From contig NZ_CP063808.1 in the NCBI RefSeq assembly GCF_018128905.1, positions 4,588,001 through 4,652,000 of the forward strand: 64,000 nt of DNA, written 5' to 3'. The notes under the pieces were generated by a model. It ran no database searches and was not told the DNA's origin. It saw only the letters and a list, made by a program, of their open reading frames with translations. Numbering within the stretch: the stretch's first letter is position 1; the number at the start of each line of letters is the position of its first letter. Below, one piece after another: positions 15,337-24,324 of the stretch. The stretch comes from Streptomyces sp. A2-16 (lineage in GTDB: Bacteria; Actinomycetota; Actinomycetes; Streptomycetales; Streptomycetaceae). The position numbers and the translations under genes were made by a program.

Positions 15337-17001
15337 ATGGGTCCCGTACTCGCCGGCGTCCTCCAGCTGCTCGCCCTCATCGGAGCACTGGCGCTCGTCT
15401 ACGTCCCCCTCGGCACCTACATGGCCAGGGTCTACTCCGCCGACAAGCACTGGCGCGTCGAGAGGTGGATCTACAAGGGCATCGGTGCCAACCCCGACAC
15501 CGAGATGACCTGGACCGCGTATCTGCGCGGGGTCCTCGCCTTCTCCGTGGTCGGTGTCCTCTTCCTCTACCTGCTCCAGCGGCTGCAGGGCGTCCTGCCC
15601 GGCTCGCTCGGCTTCGACTCGGTGAACCCGGCGCAGTCGTTCAACACGGCCGTGTCGTTCGTGACCAACACCAACTGGCAGTCGTACTACGGCGAGCAGA
15701 CCATGGGCCACGTCGTGCAGACGGCCGGGCTCGCGGTGCAGAACTTCGTCTCCGCCGCCGTCGGCATCGCCGTCGCGGTGGCCCTCGTACGAGGGTTCGC
15801 CCGCTCGCGCACCGGTGAGCTCGGCAACTTCTGGGCCGACCTGGTGCGCGGCACCTTCCGGATCCTGGTGCCCGGCGCCGCGATCGCCGCGATCGTGCTC
15901 GTGGCCTGCGGCGCGATCCAGAACTTCTCCGGGATCCACGAGGTCGGGCAGTTCATGGGCGGCTCGCAGCAGTGGAACGGCGGCGCCGTGGCCTCGCAGG
16001 AGGCCATCAAGGAGTTCGGCACCAACGGCGGCGGCTACTTCAACGCCAACTCCGCCCATCCCTTCGAGAATCCGACGCCGTTCACCAACCTCTTCGAGAT
16101 CTTCCTGCTGCTGGTGATCCCGTTCTCCCTGACCCGGACCTTCGGGGTCATGGTCGGTTCGGTCAAGCAGGGGTACGCGATCCTCGCGACCATGGCCACC
16201 ATCTGGGTCGGCTTCACCGTCCTGATGATGTGGAGCGAGTTCGCCCATCACGGCCCGGCCCTGCAGATCGCCGGCGGTGCGATGGAGGGCAAGGAGGTGC
16301 GCTTCGGCGTCGGCTCCTCGTCCATCTTCGCGGTGTCCACGACCCTGACCTCGACCGGCGCGGTGGACTCCTTCCACTCCTCGTTCACCGGGCTCGGCGG
16401 TGGGATCACCATGCTCGGCATGATGCTGGGCGAGATCGCGCCCGGCGGCACCGGCTCCGGCCTCTACGGCATGCTGATCATGGCGGTCATCGCGGTGTTC
16501 ATCGCCGGCCTGATGGTCGGCCGTACGCCCGAGTACCTGGGCAAGAAGATCGGCACCCGCGAGATCAAGCTCGCCGCCTGCTACATCCTCATCACGCCGG
16601 CCCTGGTCCTCGTCTTCACCGCCGCCTCCATGGCCCTGTCGACCCCGCCGCACTCGATGCTGAACTCCGGTGCGCACGGCTTCTCCGAGGTGCTGTACGC
16701 CTTCACCTCGGCCGCCAACAACAACGGCTCCGCCTTCGCCGGCCTGAACGCGAACACCGACTGGTACAACACCATGACGGGATTCGCGATGCTGCTCGGC
16801 CGCTTCCTGCCCATGATCTTCGTCCTGGCGCTCGCGGGTTCGCTCGCCGAGCAGAAGCCGGTCCCGGAGACCGCGGGCACGCTGCGCACCGAGAAGCCGC
16901 TCTTCACCGGCCTGCTGGTGGGCGCGATCCTCATCATCACCGGTCTGACCTACTTCCCGGCCCTCGCGCTGGGTCCGCTGGCCGAGGGGCTGGCGTCATG
17001 A
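15337..17001 (+). CDS. kdpA: KdpA, potassium-channel-like subunit
   Basis: This 554-residue subunit has about ten helices and the four degenerate selectivity-filter repeats of the KdpA/Trk superfamily, for example FVTNTNWQSYYGE, TNGGGYFNANSAHPFENP and FTSAANNNGSAFAG. It binds and conducts K+ in the KdpFABC P-type pump. Length is normal for the family. It overlaps kdpB by ATGA, so the two are translationally coupled. Expression is expected to be induced at low potassium by KdpD/KdpE through the site at 15035. Confidence 0.97.
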   Translation: MGPVLAGVLQLLALIGALALVYVPLGTYMARVYSADKHWRVERWIYKGIGANPDTEMTWTAYLRGVLAFSVVGVLFLYLLQRLQGVLPGSLGFDSVNPAQSFNTAVSFVTNTNWQSYYGEQTMGHVVQTAGLAVQNFVSAAVGIAVAVALVRGFARSRTGELGNFWADLVRGTFRILVPGAAIAAIVLVACGAIQNFSGIHEVGQFMGGSQQWNGGAVASQEAIKEFGTNGGGYFNANSAHPFENPTPFTNLFEIFLLLVIPFSLTRTFGVMVGSVKQGYAILATMATIWVGFTVLMMWSEFAHHGPALQIAGGAMEGKEVRFGVGSSSIFAVSTTLTSTGAVDSFHSSFTGLGGGITMLGMMLGEIAPGGTGSGLYGMLIMAVIAVFIAGLMVGRTPEYLGKKIGTREIKLAACYILITPALVLVFTAASMALSTPPHSMLNSGAHGFSEVLYAFTSAANNNGSAFAGLNANTDWYNTMTGFAMLLGRFLPMIFVLALAGSLAEQKPVPETAGTLRTEKPLFTGLLVGAILIITGLTYFPALALGPLAEGLAS

Positions 17002-19130
17002 CCACCCGTATAGAGAAGCCAGAGGACTCCATGTCCACAGCCACCCCGACCCGGGCGCCGCACAGCGACGTACCCACCGGGCACAAGTCCCCCGAGGGCC
17101 GTGTCGGCGCGGGTCTGTTCGACCCCAAGCAGCTGGTCAAGTCGCTGCCGGACGCTTTCCGCAAGCTCGACCCGCGGGTGATGGTCAAGTCGCCCGTGAT
17201 GTTCGTGGTGTGGATCGGGTCCGTGCTGACCACCGCCTTCTCCTTCAAGGACCCCGGCGACTGGTTCGGCTGGACGATCAGCGCCTGGCTGTGGCTGACG
17301 GTCGTCTTCGCCAACCTCGCGGAGGCGGTCGCCGAGGGCCGCGGCAAGGCGCAGGCCGACACGCTGCGCAAGGCCAAGACCGACACCGTCGCGCGGCGGC
17401 TCCTCGGGGACTCCGAGGAGCAGGTTCCCGGTACGGAGTTGCGGATCGGTGACCTGGTCGTCTGCGAGGCCGGCGACATCATCCCCGGCGACGGTGACGT
17501 CGTCGAGGGCGTGGCGAGCGTCGACGAGTCGGCGATCACCGGTGAGTCGGCTCCGGTCATCCGGGAGTCCGGCGGCGACCGCTCGGCCGTCACCGGTGGG
17601 ACGAAGGTGCTCTCCGACCGGATCGTCATCAAGATCACGACGAAGCCCGGCGAGACCTTCATCGACCGCATGATCGCCCTCGTCGAGGGCGCGGCCCGGC
17701 AGAAGACGCCCAACGAGATCGCGCTGAACATCCTGCTCGCCTCGCTGACCATCGTGTTCCTGCTCGCCGTGGCCACCCTGCCGCCGTTCGCGGACTACGC
17801 GGGCACCCACCTGACGATGGTCGTGCTGGTCGCGCTGCTGGTCTGCCTCATCCCGACGACGATCGGAGCCCTGCTCTCCGCGATCGGCATCGCGGGCATG
17901 GACCGCCTTGTCCAGCGCAACGTCCTGGCCATGTCGGGGCGCGCGGTCGAGGCCGCCGGTGACGTCTCGACGCTGCTGCTCGACAAGACCGGCACGATCA
18001 CCCTGGGCAACCGTCAGGCGTCCGAGTTCGTGCCGGTGAGCGGGGTGACGGAGGCCGAGGTCGCCGACGCCGCCCAGCTCTCCTCACTGGCCGACGAGAC
18101 GCCCGAGGGCCGCTCCATCGTCGTCCTGGCGAAGGAGAAGTACGGGCTGCGCGAGCGCCACCAGGGCGAACTCGCAGGCGCCGAATGGATCGAGTTCACC
18201 GCGCAGACCCGGATGTCCGGTGTCGACGTGGACGGGCGCAGGATTCGCAAGGGCGCGGCCGGTTCTGTCATCAAGTGGGTCGAGGAGCGGGGCGGCGCGG
18301 TCGCCGAAGACGCGGACACCGCCGCCAACCGCATCTCCGAGGCCGGCGGCACCCCGCTGCTCGTCGCCGTCGAGGACGCCGAGGGCGCCCGAGTCCTGGG
18401 CGTCATCCACCTCAAGGACGTCGTCAAGGAGGGTATGCGCGAGCGGTTCGACGAGCTGCGCCGCATGGGCATCAAGACCGTCATGATCACGGGCGACAAC
18501 CCGCTGACCGCCAAGGCGATCGCCGAGGAGGCGGGCGTCGACGACTTCCTCGCGGAGGCCACCCCCGAGGACAAGATGGCCCTCATCAAGCGGGAACAGG
18601 CGGGCGGCAAGCTCGTCGCAATGACCGGTGACGGCACCAACGACGCCCCGGCCCTCGCGCAGGCGGACGTCGGCGTCGCCATGAACACGGGTACGTCGGC
18701 CGCCAAGGAGGCCGGCAACATGGTCGACCTCGACTCCAACCCGACCAAGCTCATCGAGATCGTCGAGATCGGCAAGCAACTCCTGATCACCCGCGGTGCG
18801 TTGACCACGTTCTCCATCGCCAACGACGTCGCGAAGTACTTCGCGATCATCCCGGCGCTGTTCGCGGCCGTCTACCCGGGCCTGGACAAGCTCAACATCA
18901 TGGGCCTGTCCTCGCCCGACTCCGCGATCCTCTCGGCGGTCGTCTTCAACGCGCTGATCATCATCGCGCTGGTCCCGCTGTCCCTGCGGGGCGTGCAGTA
19001 CCGGCCGGTCAGCGCCGACAAGATGCTCCGGCGCAACCTCACGATCTACGGCATCGGCGGACTGATCGCTCCCTTCATCGGCATCAAGCTCATCGACCTG
19101 CTCATCTCCCTCATCCCCGGGATCGGCTGA
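16998..19130 (+). CDS. kdpB: KdpB, P-type ATPase catalytic subunit
   Basis: This 710-residue ATPase hydrolyses ATP to drive K+ uptake. The actuator motif ITGESAPV, the phosphorylation motif DKTGT with Asp329, the nucleotide-domain sequence KGAAGSVIKWV and the hinge MTGDGTNDAPALAQADVG are all present, as are the paired helices before and the three after the catalytic domains. The start at 16998 overlaps the kdpA stop. It is intact, unlike the truncated homologue at 5572-5955. The two differ in many positions in the shared tail, so they are diverged paralogues and not a recent copy. Confidence 0.97.
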   Translation: MTTRIEKPEDSMSTATPTRAPHSDVPTGHKSPEGRVGAGLFDPKQLVKSLPDAFRKLDPRVMVKSPVMFVVWIGSVLTTAFSFKDPGDWFGWTISAWLWLTVVFANLAEAVAEGRGKAQADTLRKAKTDTVARRLLGDSEEQVPGTELRIGDLVVCEAGDIIPGDGDVVEGVASVDESAITGESAPVIRESGGDRSAVTGGTKVLSDRIVIKITTKPGETFIDRMIALVEGAARQKTPNEIALNILLASLTIVFLLAVATLPPFADYAGTHLTMVVLVALLVCLIPTTIGALLSAIGIAGMDRLVQRNVLAMSGRAVEAAGDVSTLLLDKTGTITLGNRQASEFVPVSGVTEAEVADAAQLSSLADETPEGRSIVVLAKEKYGLRERHQGELAGAEWIEFTAQTRMSGVDVDGRRIRKGAAGSVIKWVEERGGAVAEDADTAANRISEAGGTPLLVAVEDAEGARVLGVIHLKDVVKEGMRERFDELRRMGIKTVMITGDNPLTAKAIAEEAGVDDFLAEATPEDKMALIKREQAGGKLVAMTGDGTNDAPALAQADVGVAMNTGTSAAKEAGNMVDLDSNPTKLIEIVEIGKQLLITRGALTTFSIANDVAKYFAIIPALFAAVYPGLDKLNIMGLSSPDSAILSAVVFNALIIIALVPLSLRGVQYRPVSADKMLRRNLTIYGIGGLIAPFIGIKLIDLLISLIPGIG

Positions 19131-19135
19131 ACGCC

Positions 19136-19804
19136 ATGAACAACTCCGTATCGACCACCGCCCGGTTGCTGTGGGCGGGCCTGCGCGCCCTGCTGGTGCT
19201 GACCCTGGTGACCGGCGTCGTCTACCCGCTGGCCGTCACCGGTGTCGCGCAGACGCTGTTCCACGGCAAGGCGAACGGCTCGGAGATCACGTCGGACGGC
19301 AAGGTCGTCGGCTCGTCCCTGATCGGGCAGCCGTACAACCTGCCGCTGAAGAAGGGCCAGGAGACGCCGGATCCGGACCTGCAGTGGTTCCAGGGCCGCC
19401 CGGCCAACGGCCTGGGTGCCAACAGCGTCAACACGCAGTACAAGCTGATCCTGTCCGGGGCCACCAACCTCTCCGCTGACAACAAGGACCTGATCCAGCA
19501 GGTCAAGGATGCCAAGGCCGCGGTCGTCAAGGACAACTCCGTGTCCGGCTACACCGTCAAGCCACAGGACGTGCCGGCTGACGCGGTCACCTCCTCCGGC
19601 TCCGGCCTGGACCCGAACATCTCCCCGGCCTACGCCGACCTCCAGGTCCACCGGGTCGCCGCGAAGAACGGCCTGACCGTCGCCCAGGTGCAGAAGCTGG
19701 TCGACGAGCACACCGACGGCCGCACGCTCGGCTTCATCGGTGAGCCCCGGGTGAACGTCCTGGAGCTCAACATCGCGCTCAAGGACCTCGTAGCGAAGAA
19801 GTGA
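19136..19804 (+). CDS. kdpC: KdpC, accessory subunit
   Basis: This 222-residue protein has one N-terminal helix (residues 12-36) and a large extracytoplasmic domain with GSSLIGQ and WFQGRP, and ends with VNVLELNIAL, all typical of KdpC. KdpC is bound to KdpA/KdpB and is thought to aid ATP or ion binding. It starts 5 bases after the kdpB stop. A strong hairpin follows 20 bases after its own stop. Confidence 0.95.
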   Translation: MNNSVSTTARLLWAGLRALLVLTLVTGVVYPLAVTGVAQTLFHGKANGSEITSDGKVVGSSLIGQPYNLPLKKGQETPDPDLQWFQGRPANGLGANSVNTQYKLILSGATNLSADNKDLIQQVKDAKAAVVKDNSVSGYTVKPQDVPADAVTSSGSGLDPNISPAYADLQVHRVAAKNGLTVAQVQKLVDEHTDGRTLGFIGEPRVNVLELNIALKDLVAKK

Positions 19805-19824
19805 CGGCCTTACACGACCCAGAG

Positions 19825-19867
19825 GGGAGCCGGCGGCCGGGACAGCGTCCCGGATCCGCCGGCTCCC
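19825..19867 (+). terminator. 19-bp stem hairpin between kdpC and kdpE
   Basis: GGGAGCCGGCGG at 19825-19836 pairs with CCGCCGGCTCCC at 19856-19867, and CCGGGAC/GTCCCGG continue the stem to an AGC loop, with only an AT bulge at 19854-19855. It can reduce read-through from the structural genes into kdpED or protect the upstream mRNA. Confidence 0.75.
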
Positions 19868-19897
19868 ACCACCATGCAACAGGAGAGGCACACACCC

Positions 19898-20581
19898 ATG
19901 ACGAGGGTGCTGGTGGTGGAGGACGACCCGCAGCTCGTACGGGCCCTCGTGATCAACCTGCAGGCACGCCAGTACGGCGTCGACGCCGCCCCCGACGGCG
20001 CCACGGCCCTCCGGCTCGCCGCCGCGCGGCAGCCCGACGTCGTCATGCTCGACCTCGGCCTGCCCGACATGGACGGAGCCGACGTCATCAAGGCCCTGCG
20101 AGGCTGGACCCGGGTGCCCATCCTGGTGCTCTCGGCACGTCAGGGCTCCGACGAGAAGGTGGCCGCGCTCGACGCCGGCGCCGACGACTACATCACCAAG
20201 CCGTTCAGCATGGACGAACTCCTCGCCCGGCTGCGGGCCGCCGTCCGCCGTACCGAGGACACACCGCTCGTGCCCGAGACGGTCCTCGTCGAGACGGCCG
20301 ACTTCAGCATCGACCTGCTCGCCAAGAAGGTCGTCCGCGGCGGGCGGGACGTGCGACTGACCCCGACCGAGTGGCACCTGCTGGAGATCCTGGTGACCAA
20401 CCCCGGCCGGCTGATCACGCAGAAGCACCTCCTCCAGGAGGTCTGGGGCGCCACCCAGAGCAACAAGACCAACTACCTGCGGGTCTACATGGCCCAGTTG
20501 CGCCGAAAGTTGGAGAACGACCCCGCCCACCCCCGCTATCTGATCACCGAGCCCGGCATGGGCTACCGCTACGAGGGATGA
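19898..20581 (+). CDS. kdpE: KdpE, OmpR-family response regulator
   Basis: The 227-residue product has a receiver domain with the acidic pair Asp9/Asp10, phosphorylatable Asp52 and Lys101, then a winged-helix DNA-binding domain with LTPTEWHLLEILVTNPG and GYRYEG at the end. An earlier ATG at 19874 lies before the AGGAGAGG site, so the ATG at 19898 is chosen. It activates kdp genes when phosphorylated by KdpD. It is the only response regulator in the window, which makes it the natural candidate for the repeat operators. The gene order E then D is reversed from Escherichia coli. Confidence 0.95.
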   Translation: MTRVLVVEDDPQLVRALVINLQARQYGVDAAPDGATALRLAAARQPDVVMLDLGLPDMDGADVIKALRGWTRVPILVLSARQGSDEKVAALDAGADDYITKPFSMDELLARLRAAVRRTEDTPLVPETVLVETADFSIDLLAKKVVRGGRDVRLTPTEWHLLEILVTNPGRLITQKHLLQEVWGATQSNKTNYLRVYMAQLRRKLENDPAHPRYLITEPGMGYRYEG

Positions 20582-20582
20582 C

Positions 20583-23126
20583 ATGGCACGCGGCAAACTC
20601 CGGATCTACCTCGGCGCGGCACCCGGCGTCGGCAAGACGTACGCCATGCTCTCCGAGGCCCACCGCAGGATCGAGCGGGGCACGGACTGCGTGGTCGCCT
20701 TCGTGGAACACCACCACCGGCCGCGCACCGAGGTGATGCTGCACGGCCTGGAACAGGTTCCGCGCAAGGAACTCGCGTACCGCGACAGTGTCTTCACCGA
20801 GATGGACGTGGACGCCGTCCTGGCCCGCCGTCCCCAGGTCGCCCTGGTCGACGAACTGGCCCACACCAACATCCCCGGCTCCCGCAACACCAAGCGCTGG
20901 CAGGACGTCGAGGAGCTGCTGGCCGCCGGGATCGACGTGGTCTCGACCGTCAACATCCAGCATCTGGAGTCACTGGGCGACGTCGTCGAGTCGATCACCG
21001 GGGTGCGGCAGCGGGAGACCGTGCCGGACGAGGTGGTGCGCCGGGCCGACCAGATCGAGCTGGTCGACATGTCCCCGCAGGCCCTGCGACGCCGTATGGC
21101 ACACGGGAACATCTACAAGTCGGACAAGGTCGACGCGGCGCTGTCGAACTACTTCCGCCCCGGAAACCTCACCGCGCTGAGGGAGCTGGCACTGCTGTGG
21201 GTGGCCGACCGCGTCGACGCCTATCTCACCGAGTACCGCAACGAGCACCAGGTCGCGACGATCTGGGGCTCGCGCGAGCGGATCGTGGTCGGGCTGACCG
21301 GCGGACCCGAGGGCCGGACACTGATCCGGCGGGCCGCGCGCCTCGCCGAGAAGGGCGCCGGCGGCGAGGTCATGGCCGTGTACATCTCCCGCAGCGACGG
21401 CCTGACCTCGGCCTCCCCGAAGGAACTCGCCGACCAGCGCACCCTGGTCGAGGATCTCGGCGGCACCTTCCACCAGGTCGTCGGCGACGACATCCCCGTG
21501 GCACTGCTGGACTTCGCACGCGGGGTCAACGCCACCCAGATCGTCCTCGGCGTGTCCCGGCGCAGGAGCTGGCAGAGCATCTTCGGGCCGGGCGTCGGTG
21601 CCACGGTCGCCCGGGACTCGGGCCCCGACCTCGACGTCCACCTCATCACCCATGACGAGGTGGGCAAGGGCCGCGGTCTGCCGGTGGCGCGCGGAGCCCG
21701 GCTGGGACGCTCACGGGTCATCCGGGGGTGGCTCGTCGGCGTACTCGGTCCGGTCCTGCTCACCTGGCTGCTCACCAGTGCCACCCCGGACGTCGGCCTC
21801 GCCAACGACATGCTGCTGTTCCTGACCCTGACGGTCGCGGCGGCCCTGCTGGGCGGGCTCTACCCGGCACTGGGCTCCGCCGTGGTGGGCTCCCTCCTGC
21901 TCAACTGGTACTTCACCCCGCCCGTCCACACCCTGACGATCGCCGACCCCAAGAACATCGTCGCCATCGCCATCTTCGTGGGCGTGGCCGTGTCCGTGGC
22001 CTCCGTCGTCGACCTCGCGGCCCGGCGCACGCACCAGGCGGCGCGGCTACGGGCCGAGTCGGAGATCCTCTCCTATCTCGCGGGCAGCGTCCTGCGCGGC
22101 GAGACCTCACTGGAGGCGCTGCTGGAGCGGGTCCGCGAGACCTTCGGCATGGAGTCGGTGGCCCTGCTGGAGCGGACCGGCGAGACGGAACCCTGGACCT
22201 GCGCCGGCAGTGTGGGGCCCCGGCCCGCCGAGAACCCGGACGACGCGGACGTCGACGTTCCCGTCAACGACGACATGGCCCTGTCCCTGCGCGGCCGCGT
22301 GCTGCCGGCCGCCGACCGCCGGGTGCTGGCCGCGTTCGCCGCCCAGGCCGCCGTCGTCCTGGACCGCCAGCGCCTGCGGCGCGAGGCCGACCGCGCCAAG
22401 GAACTGGCCGAGGGCAACCGCATCCGCACCGCGCTGCTCGCCGCCGTCAGCCACGACCTGCGCACCCCGCTCGCCGGCATCAAGGCAGCCGTGACCTCGT
22501 TGCGCTCCGAGGACGTCGCCTGGTCCGAGGAGGACCAGGCAGAGTTGCTGAGGGCCATAGAGGAGGGCGCCGACCGGCTCGACCTCCTGGTCGGCAACCT
22601 GCTCGACATGTCCCGCCTCCAGACCGGGACCGTCACCCCCATCATCCGCGAGACCGATCTCGACGAGGTCGTGCCCATGGCGCTCGGCGGGGTGCCGGAG
22701 GACAGCGTGGAACTCGACATCCCGGAGACGCTGCCGATGGTGCACATCGACCGGGGACTGCTGGAGAGGGCGGTCGCCAACGTCGTCGAGAACGCCGTCA
22801 AGTACAGCCCGGCAGGGGAGAAGGTCCTGGTGTCGGCGAGTGCCATCGCCGACCGGGTCGAGGTACGGGTTGTCGACCGCGGCCCCGGAGTTCCGGACGA
22901 GGCCAAGGACCGCATCTTCGAGCCCTTCCAGAGGTACGGCGACTCACCTCGCGGCGCCGGCGTGGGCCTCGGACTCGCGGTCGCGCGCGGCTTCACCGAG
23001 GCGATCGGCGGCACGATCCACGCAGAGGACACGCCCGGGGGCGGCCTCACCATGGTGCTCGCCGTACCGACCGCCCCCGAGCGGCTGCCGGAGCGGCCGG
23101 ACCTGCCGGCCGCGACCACGTCCTGA
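20583..23126 (+). CDS. kdpD: KdpD, potassium sensor histidine kinase
   Basis: The 847-residue kinase starts one base after the kdpE stop. Domains are KdpD N-terminus with Walker A GAAPGVGKT (11-19), universal-stress-like domain near 232-365, four helices near 380-480, GAF-like region, HisKA with SHDLRTPLAG and His624, and an ATPase with N-box VENAVKYSP and GVGLGLAVARG. It phosphorylates KdpE under potassium limitation or osmotic stress. It is clearly a paralogue of the kinase at 9481, with close similarity throughout. Confidence 0.96.
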   Translation: MARGKLRIYLGAAPGVGKTYAMLSEAHRRIERGTDCVVAFVEHHHRPRTEVMLHGLEQVPRKELAYRDSVFTEMDVDAVLARRPQVALVDELAHTNIPGSRNTKRWQDVEELLAAGIDVVSTVNIQHLESLGDVVESITGVRQRETVPDEVVRRADQIELVDMSPQALRRRMAHGNIYKSDKVDAALSNYFRPGNLTALRELALLWVADRVDAYLTEYRNEHQVATIWGSRERIVVGLTGGPEGRTLIRRAARLAEKGAGGEVMAVYISRSDGLTSASPKELADQRTLVEDLGGTFHQVVGDDIPVALLDFARGVNATQIVLGVSRRRSWQSIFGPGVGATVARDSGPDLDVHLITHDEVGKGRGLPVARGARLGRSRVIRGWLVGVLGPVLLTWLLTSATPDVGLANDMLLFLTLTVAAALLGGLYPALGSAVVGSLLLNWYFTPPVHTLTIADPKNIVAIAIFVGVAVSVASVVDLAARRTHQAARLRAESEILSYLAGSVLRGETSLEALLERVRETFGMESVALLERTGETEPWTCAGSVGPRPAENPDDADVDVPVNDDMALSLRGRVLPAADRRVLAAFAAQAAVVLDRQRLRREADRAKELAEGNRIRTALLAAVSHDLRTPLAGIKAAVTSLRSEDVAWSEEDQAELLRAIEEGADRLDLLVGNLLDMSRLQTGTVTPIIRETDLDEVVPMALGGVPEDSVELDIPETLPMVHIDRGLLERAVANVVENAVKYSPAGEKVLVSASAIADRVEVRVVDRGPGVPDEAKDRIFEPFQRYGDSPRGAGVGLGLAVARGFTEAIGGTIHAEDTPGGGLTMVLAVPTAPERLPERPDLPAATTS

Positions 23127-23132
23127 CCGCGT

Positions 23133-23699
23133 TCAGGCGCCGGGCGGCGCGGTGTCGAACTCACGCTGAAGCCGCCCGGTGTCCAGCCGCAGCCGGAGCA
23201 TGTTCCGGCGGTGCGCGGCCTCCAGCGCGGCCTGCAGCGGGGAGGGCGGCACCGCGAGAACGGGGCAGGCGGCGTGGGCGAGGCAGTAGCGGCTGACGGA
23301 CGGCCAGAACGCGCGGCGCAGCCGGCTCTGCCGCCCGGTGCCGACCACGATCACATCGCGCTCCCGATCTGCGATCTGCACCAGCGCCCGCCCCGGGGCG
23401 CCCCGCGCCACCAAGGCATGCCCGGGCAGCCCGGAGCCCGTGCCGCCGAACACGTCACGCAGCGCCGTGAGCAGAGTCTCCCGCGCCATCCGCTCCCACT
23501 CCGGGACCAGGACGGCCGAGGCCGGGGACCTGCGGGCGGCGAGGTCTCCGCCGGGCGGCTCCCAGGCCAGCACGGGCCAAAGCTCGGCGCCACGGCTCCG
23601 GGCCTCGTCGGCGGCCCGGACAAGAGCGGTGAGACTGCCCGGCGAACCGCTCACGCCCACCACGAGGCGAGCGGGCGAGGGCAGGGGGGACTCGGACAT
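23133..23699 (-). CDS. Universal stress protein
   Basis: The ATG at 23699 follows GAGGAGGATC; 188 residues result. RLVVGVSGSPGSLTALVRAADEA and the later VIVVGTGRQSRLRRAFWPSVSRYCLAHAACPVLAVP-like ending (residues about 118-155) match the Usp fold, with the G-x2-G-x9-G-S/T ATP motif only partly kept. It may bind ATP and act in stress survival. It is convergent with kdpD, leaving 6 bases between stops. Two operator-like repeats lie about 70 bp upstream. Confidence 0.87.
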   Translation of the reverse strand: MSESPLPSPARLVVGVSGSPGSLTALVRAADEARSRGAELWPVLAWEPPGGDLAARRSPASAVLVPEWERMARETLLTALRDVFGGTGSGLPGHALVARGAPGRALVQIADRERDVIVVGTGRQSRLRRAFWPSVSRYCLAHAACPVLAVPPSPLQAALEAAHRRNMLRLRLDTGRLQREFDTAPPGA

Positions 23700-23768
23700 C
23701 TGATCCTCCTCGGAACGCTTCCATCTCACCTCCGTAACGAGGCTTCGGACCACCCCTCCGGCCAGTTC

Positions 23769-23784
23769 CTGACGCCCTTCTGAC
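23769..23784 (-). promoter_or_regulatory. Two direct repeats, 11 bp apart
   Basis: On the minus strand GTCAG begins at 23784 and 23773. A weak GTGAG at 23805 adds a 21-bp step. It lies about 70 bp upstream of the universal stress protein. Confidence 0.4.
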
Positions 23785-23812
23785 GGTCCTTCCGTGCCTT
23801 CTCACCAGCTGC

Positions 23813-23860
23813 GTCAGCGCTCCGTCAAGGTCGGCCGCATCACCGTCAGCGTCCCGTCAG
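23813..23860 (+). promoter_or_regulatory. Four-repeat operator, 11-21-11 spacing
   Basis: GTCAG begins at 23813, GTCAA at 23824, GTCAG at 23845 and GTCAG at 23856. A CATAAC element like a -10 box lies about 33 bases after the start of the last repeat, as at the oxoamine synthase site. The next gene starts at 23975. Confidence 0.72.
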
Positions 23861-23974
23861 GGCACGTCCGGAAGCCGGGGGCACCGGGCATAACGTCGAA
23901 TGCGAGCCCCGGTCCGCCTCCCCGCGTCCGGGGCGTCCAAGACCACTCGTTCCCCGCCCCTGTGGAGGCACTCC

Positions 23975-24310
23975 ATGGCAGAGCAGCTCTACGACGACGA
24001 CCCCGAGCCCGCCGATCGATTCCCGGCCGGACCCCTGTACGTCCCGGTCCGGCCGGGCCCCTCCGGGTGTGCGGCCCGGCTCTTCCGCACCCCGCTCGGC
24101 GGCCGTACGGCCGTCGGCTTCACCTCCGCACGGCGACTGACCGCCACGCTCGGCCCCGGCCAGGCGTGGATCCGCCTCGCCGAGCCCGCCCTGCGCGCGC
24201 TGACCGCGCCGCTCGGCATCACCACCGTCACGGTGGACCCGCAGTTCTCGGCACCGGCTCCGGCACCGATCGAGGCCGCGACTCCCGTTCCCGCACTGCG
24301 GATCGCCTGA
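23975..24310 (+). CDS. SAV_915-family protein
   Basis: This 111-residue protein carries LYVPVRPGPSGCAARLFRTP, GGRTAVGFTS and WIRLAEPALRALTAPLG, the pattern of the small SAV_915 family of Streptomyces, whose role is unknown. It looks soluble, with no membrane segment. TGGAGG lies 7 bases before the ATG. It is the first gene after a complete operator and is followed after 14 bases by the decarboxylase gene, so the two form an operon. Confidence 0.82.
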   Translation: MAEQLYDDDPEPADRFPAGPLYVPVRPGPSGCAARLFRTPLGGRTAVGFTSARRLTATLGPGQAWIRLAEPALRALTAPLGITTVTVDPQFSAPAPAPIEAATPVPALRIA

Positions 24311-24324
24311 GAGGGGCACAATCG

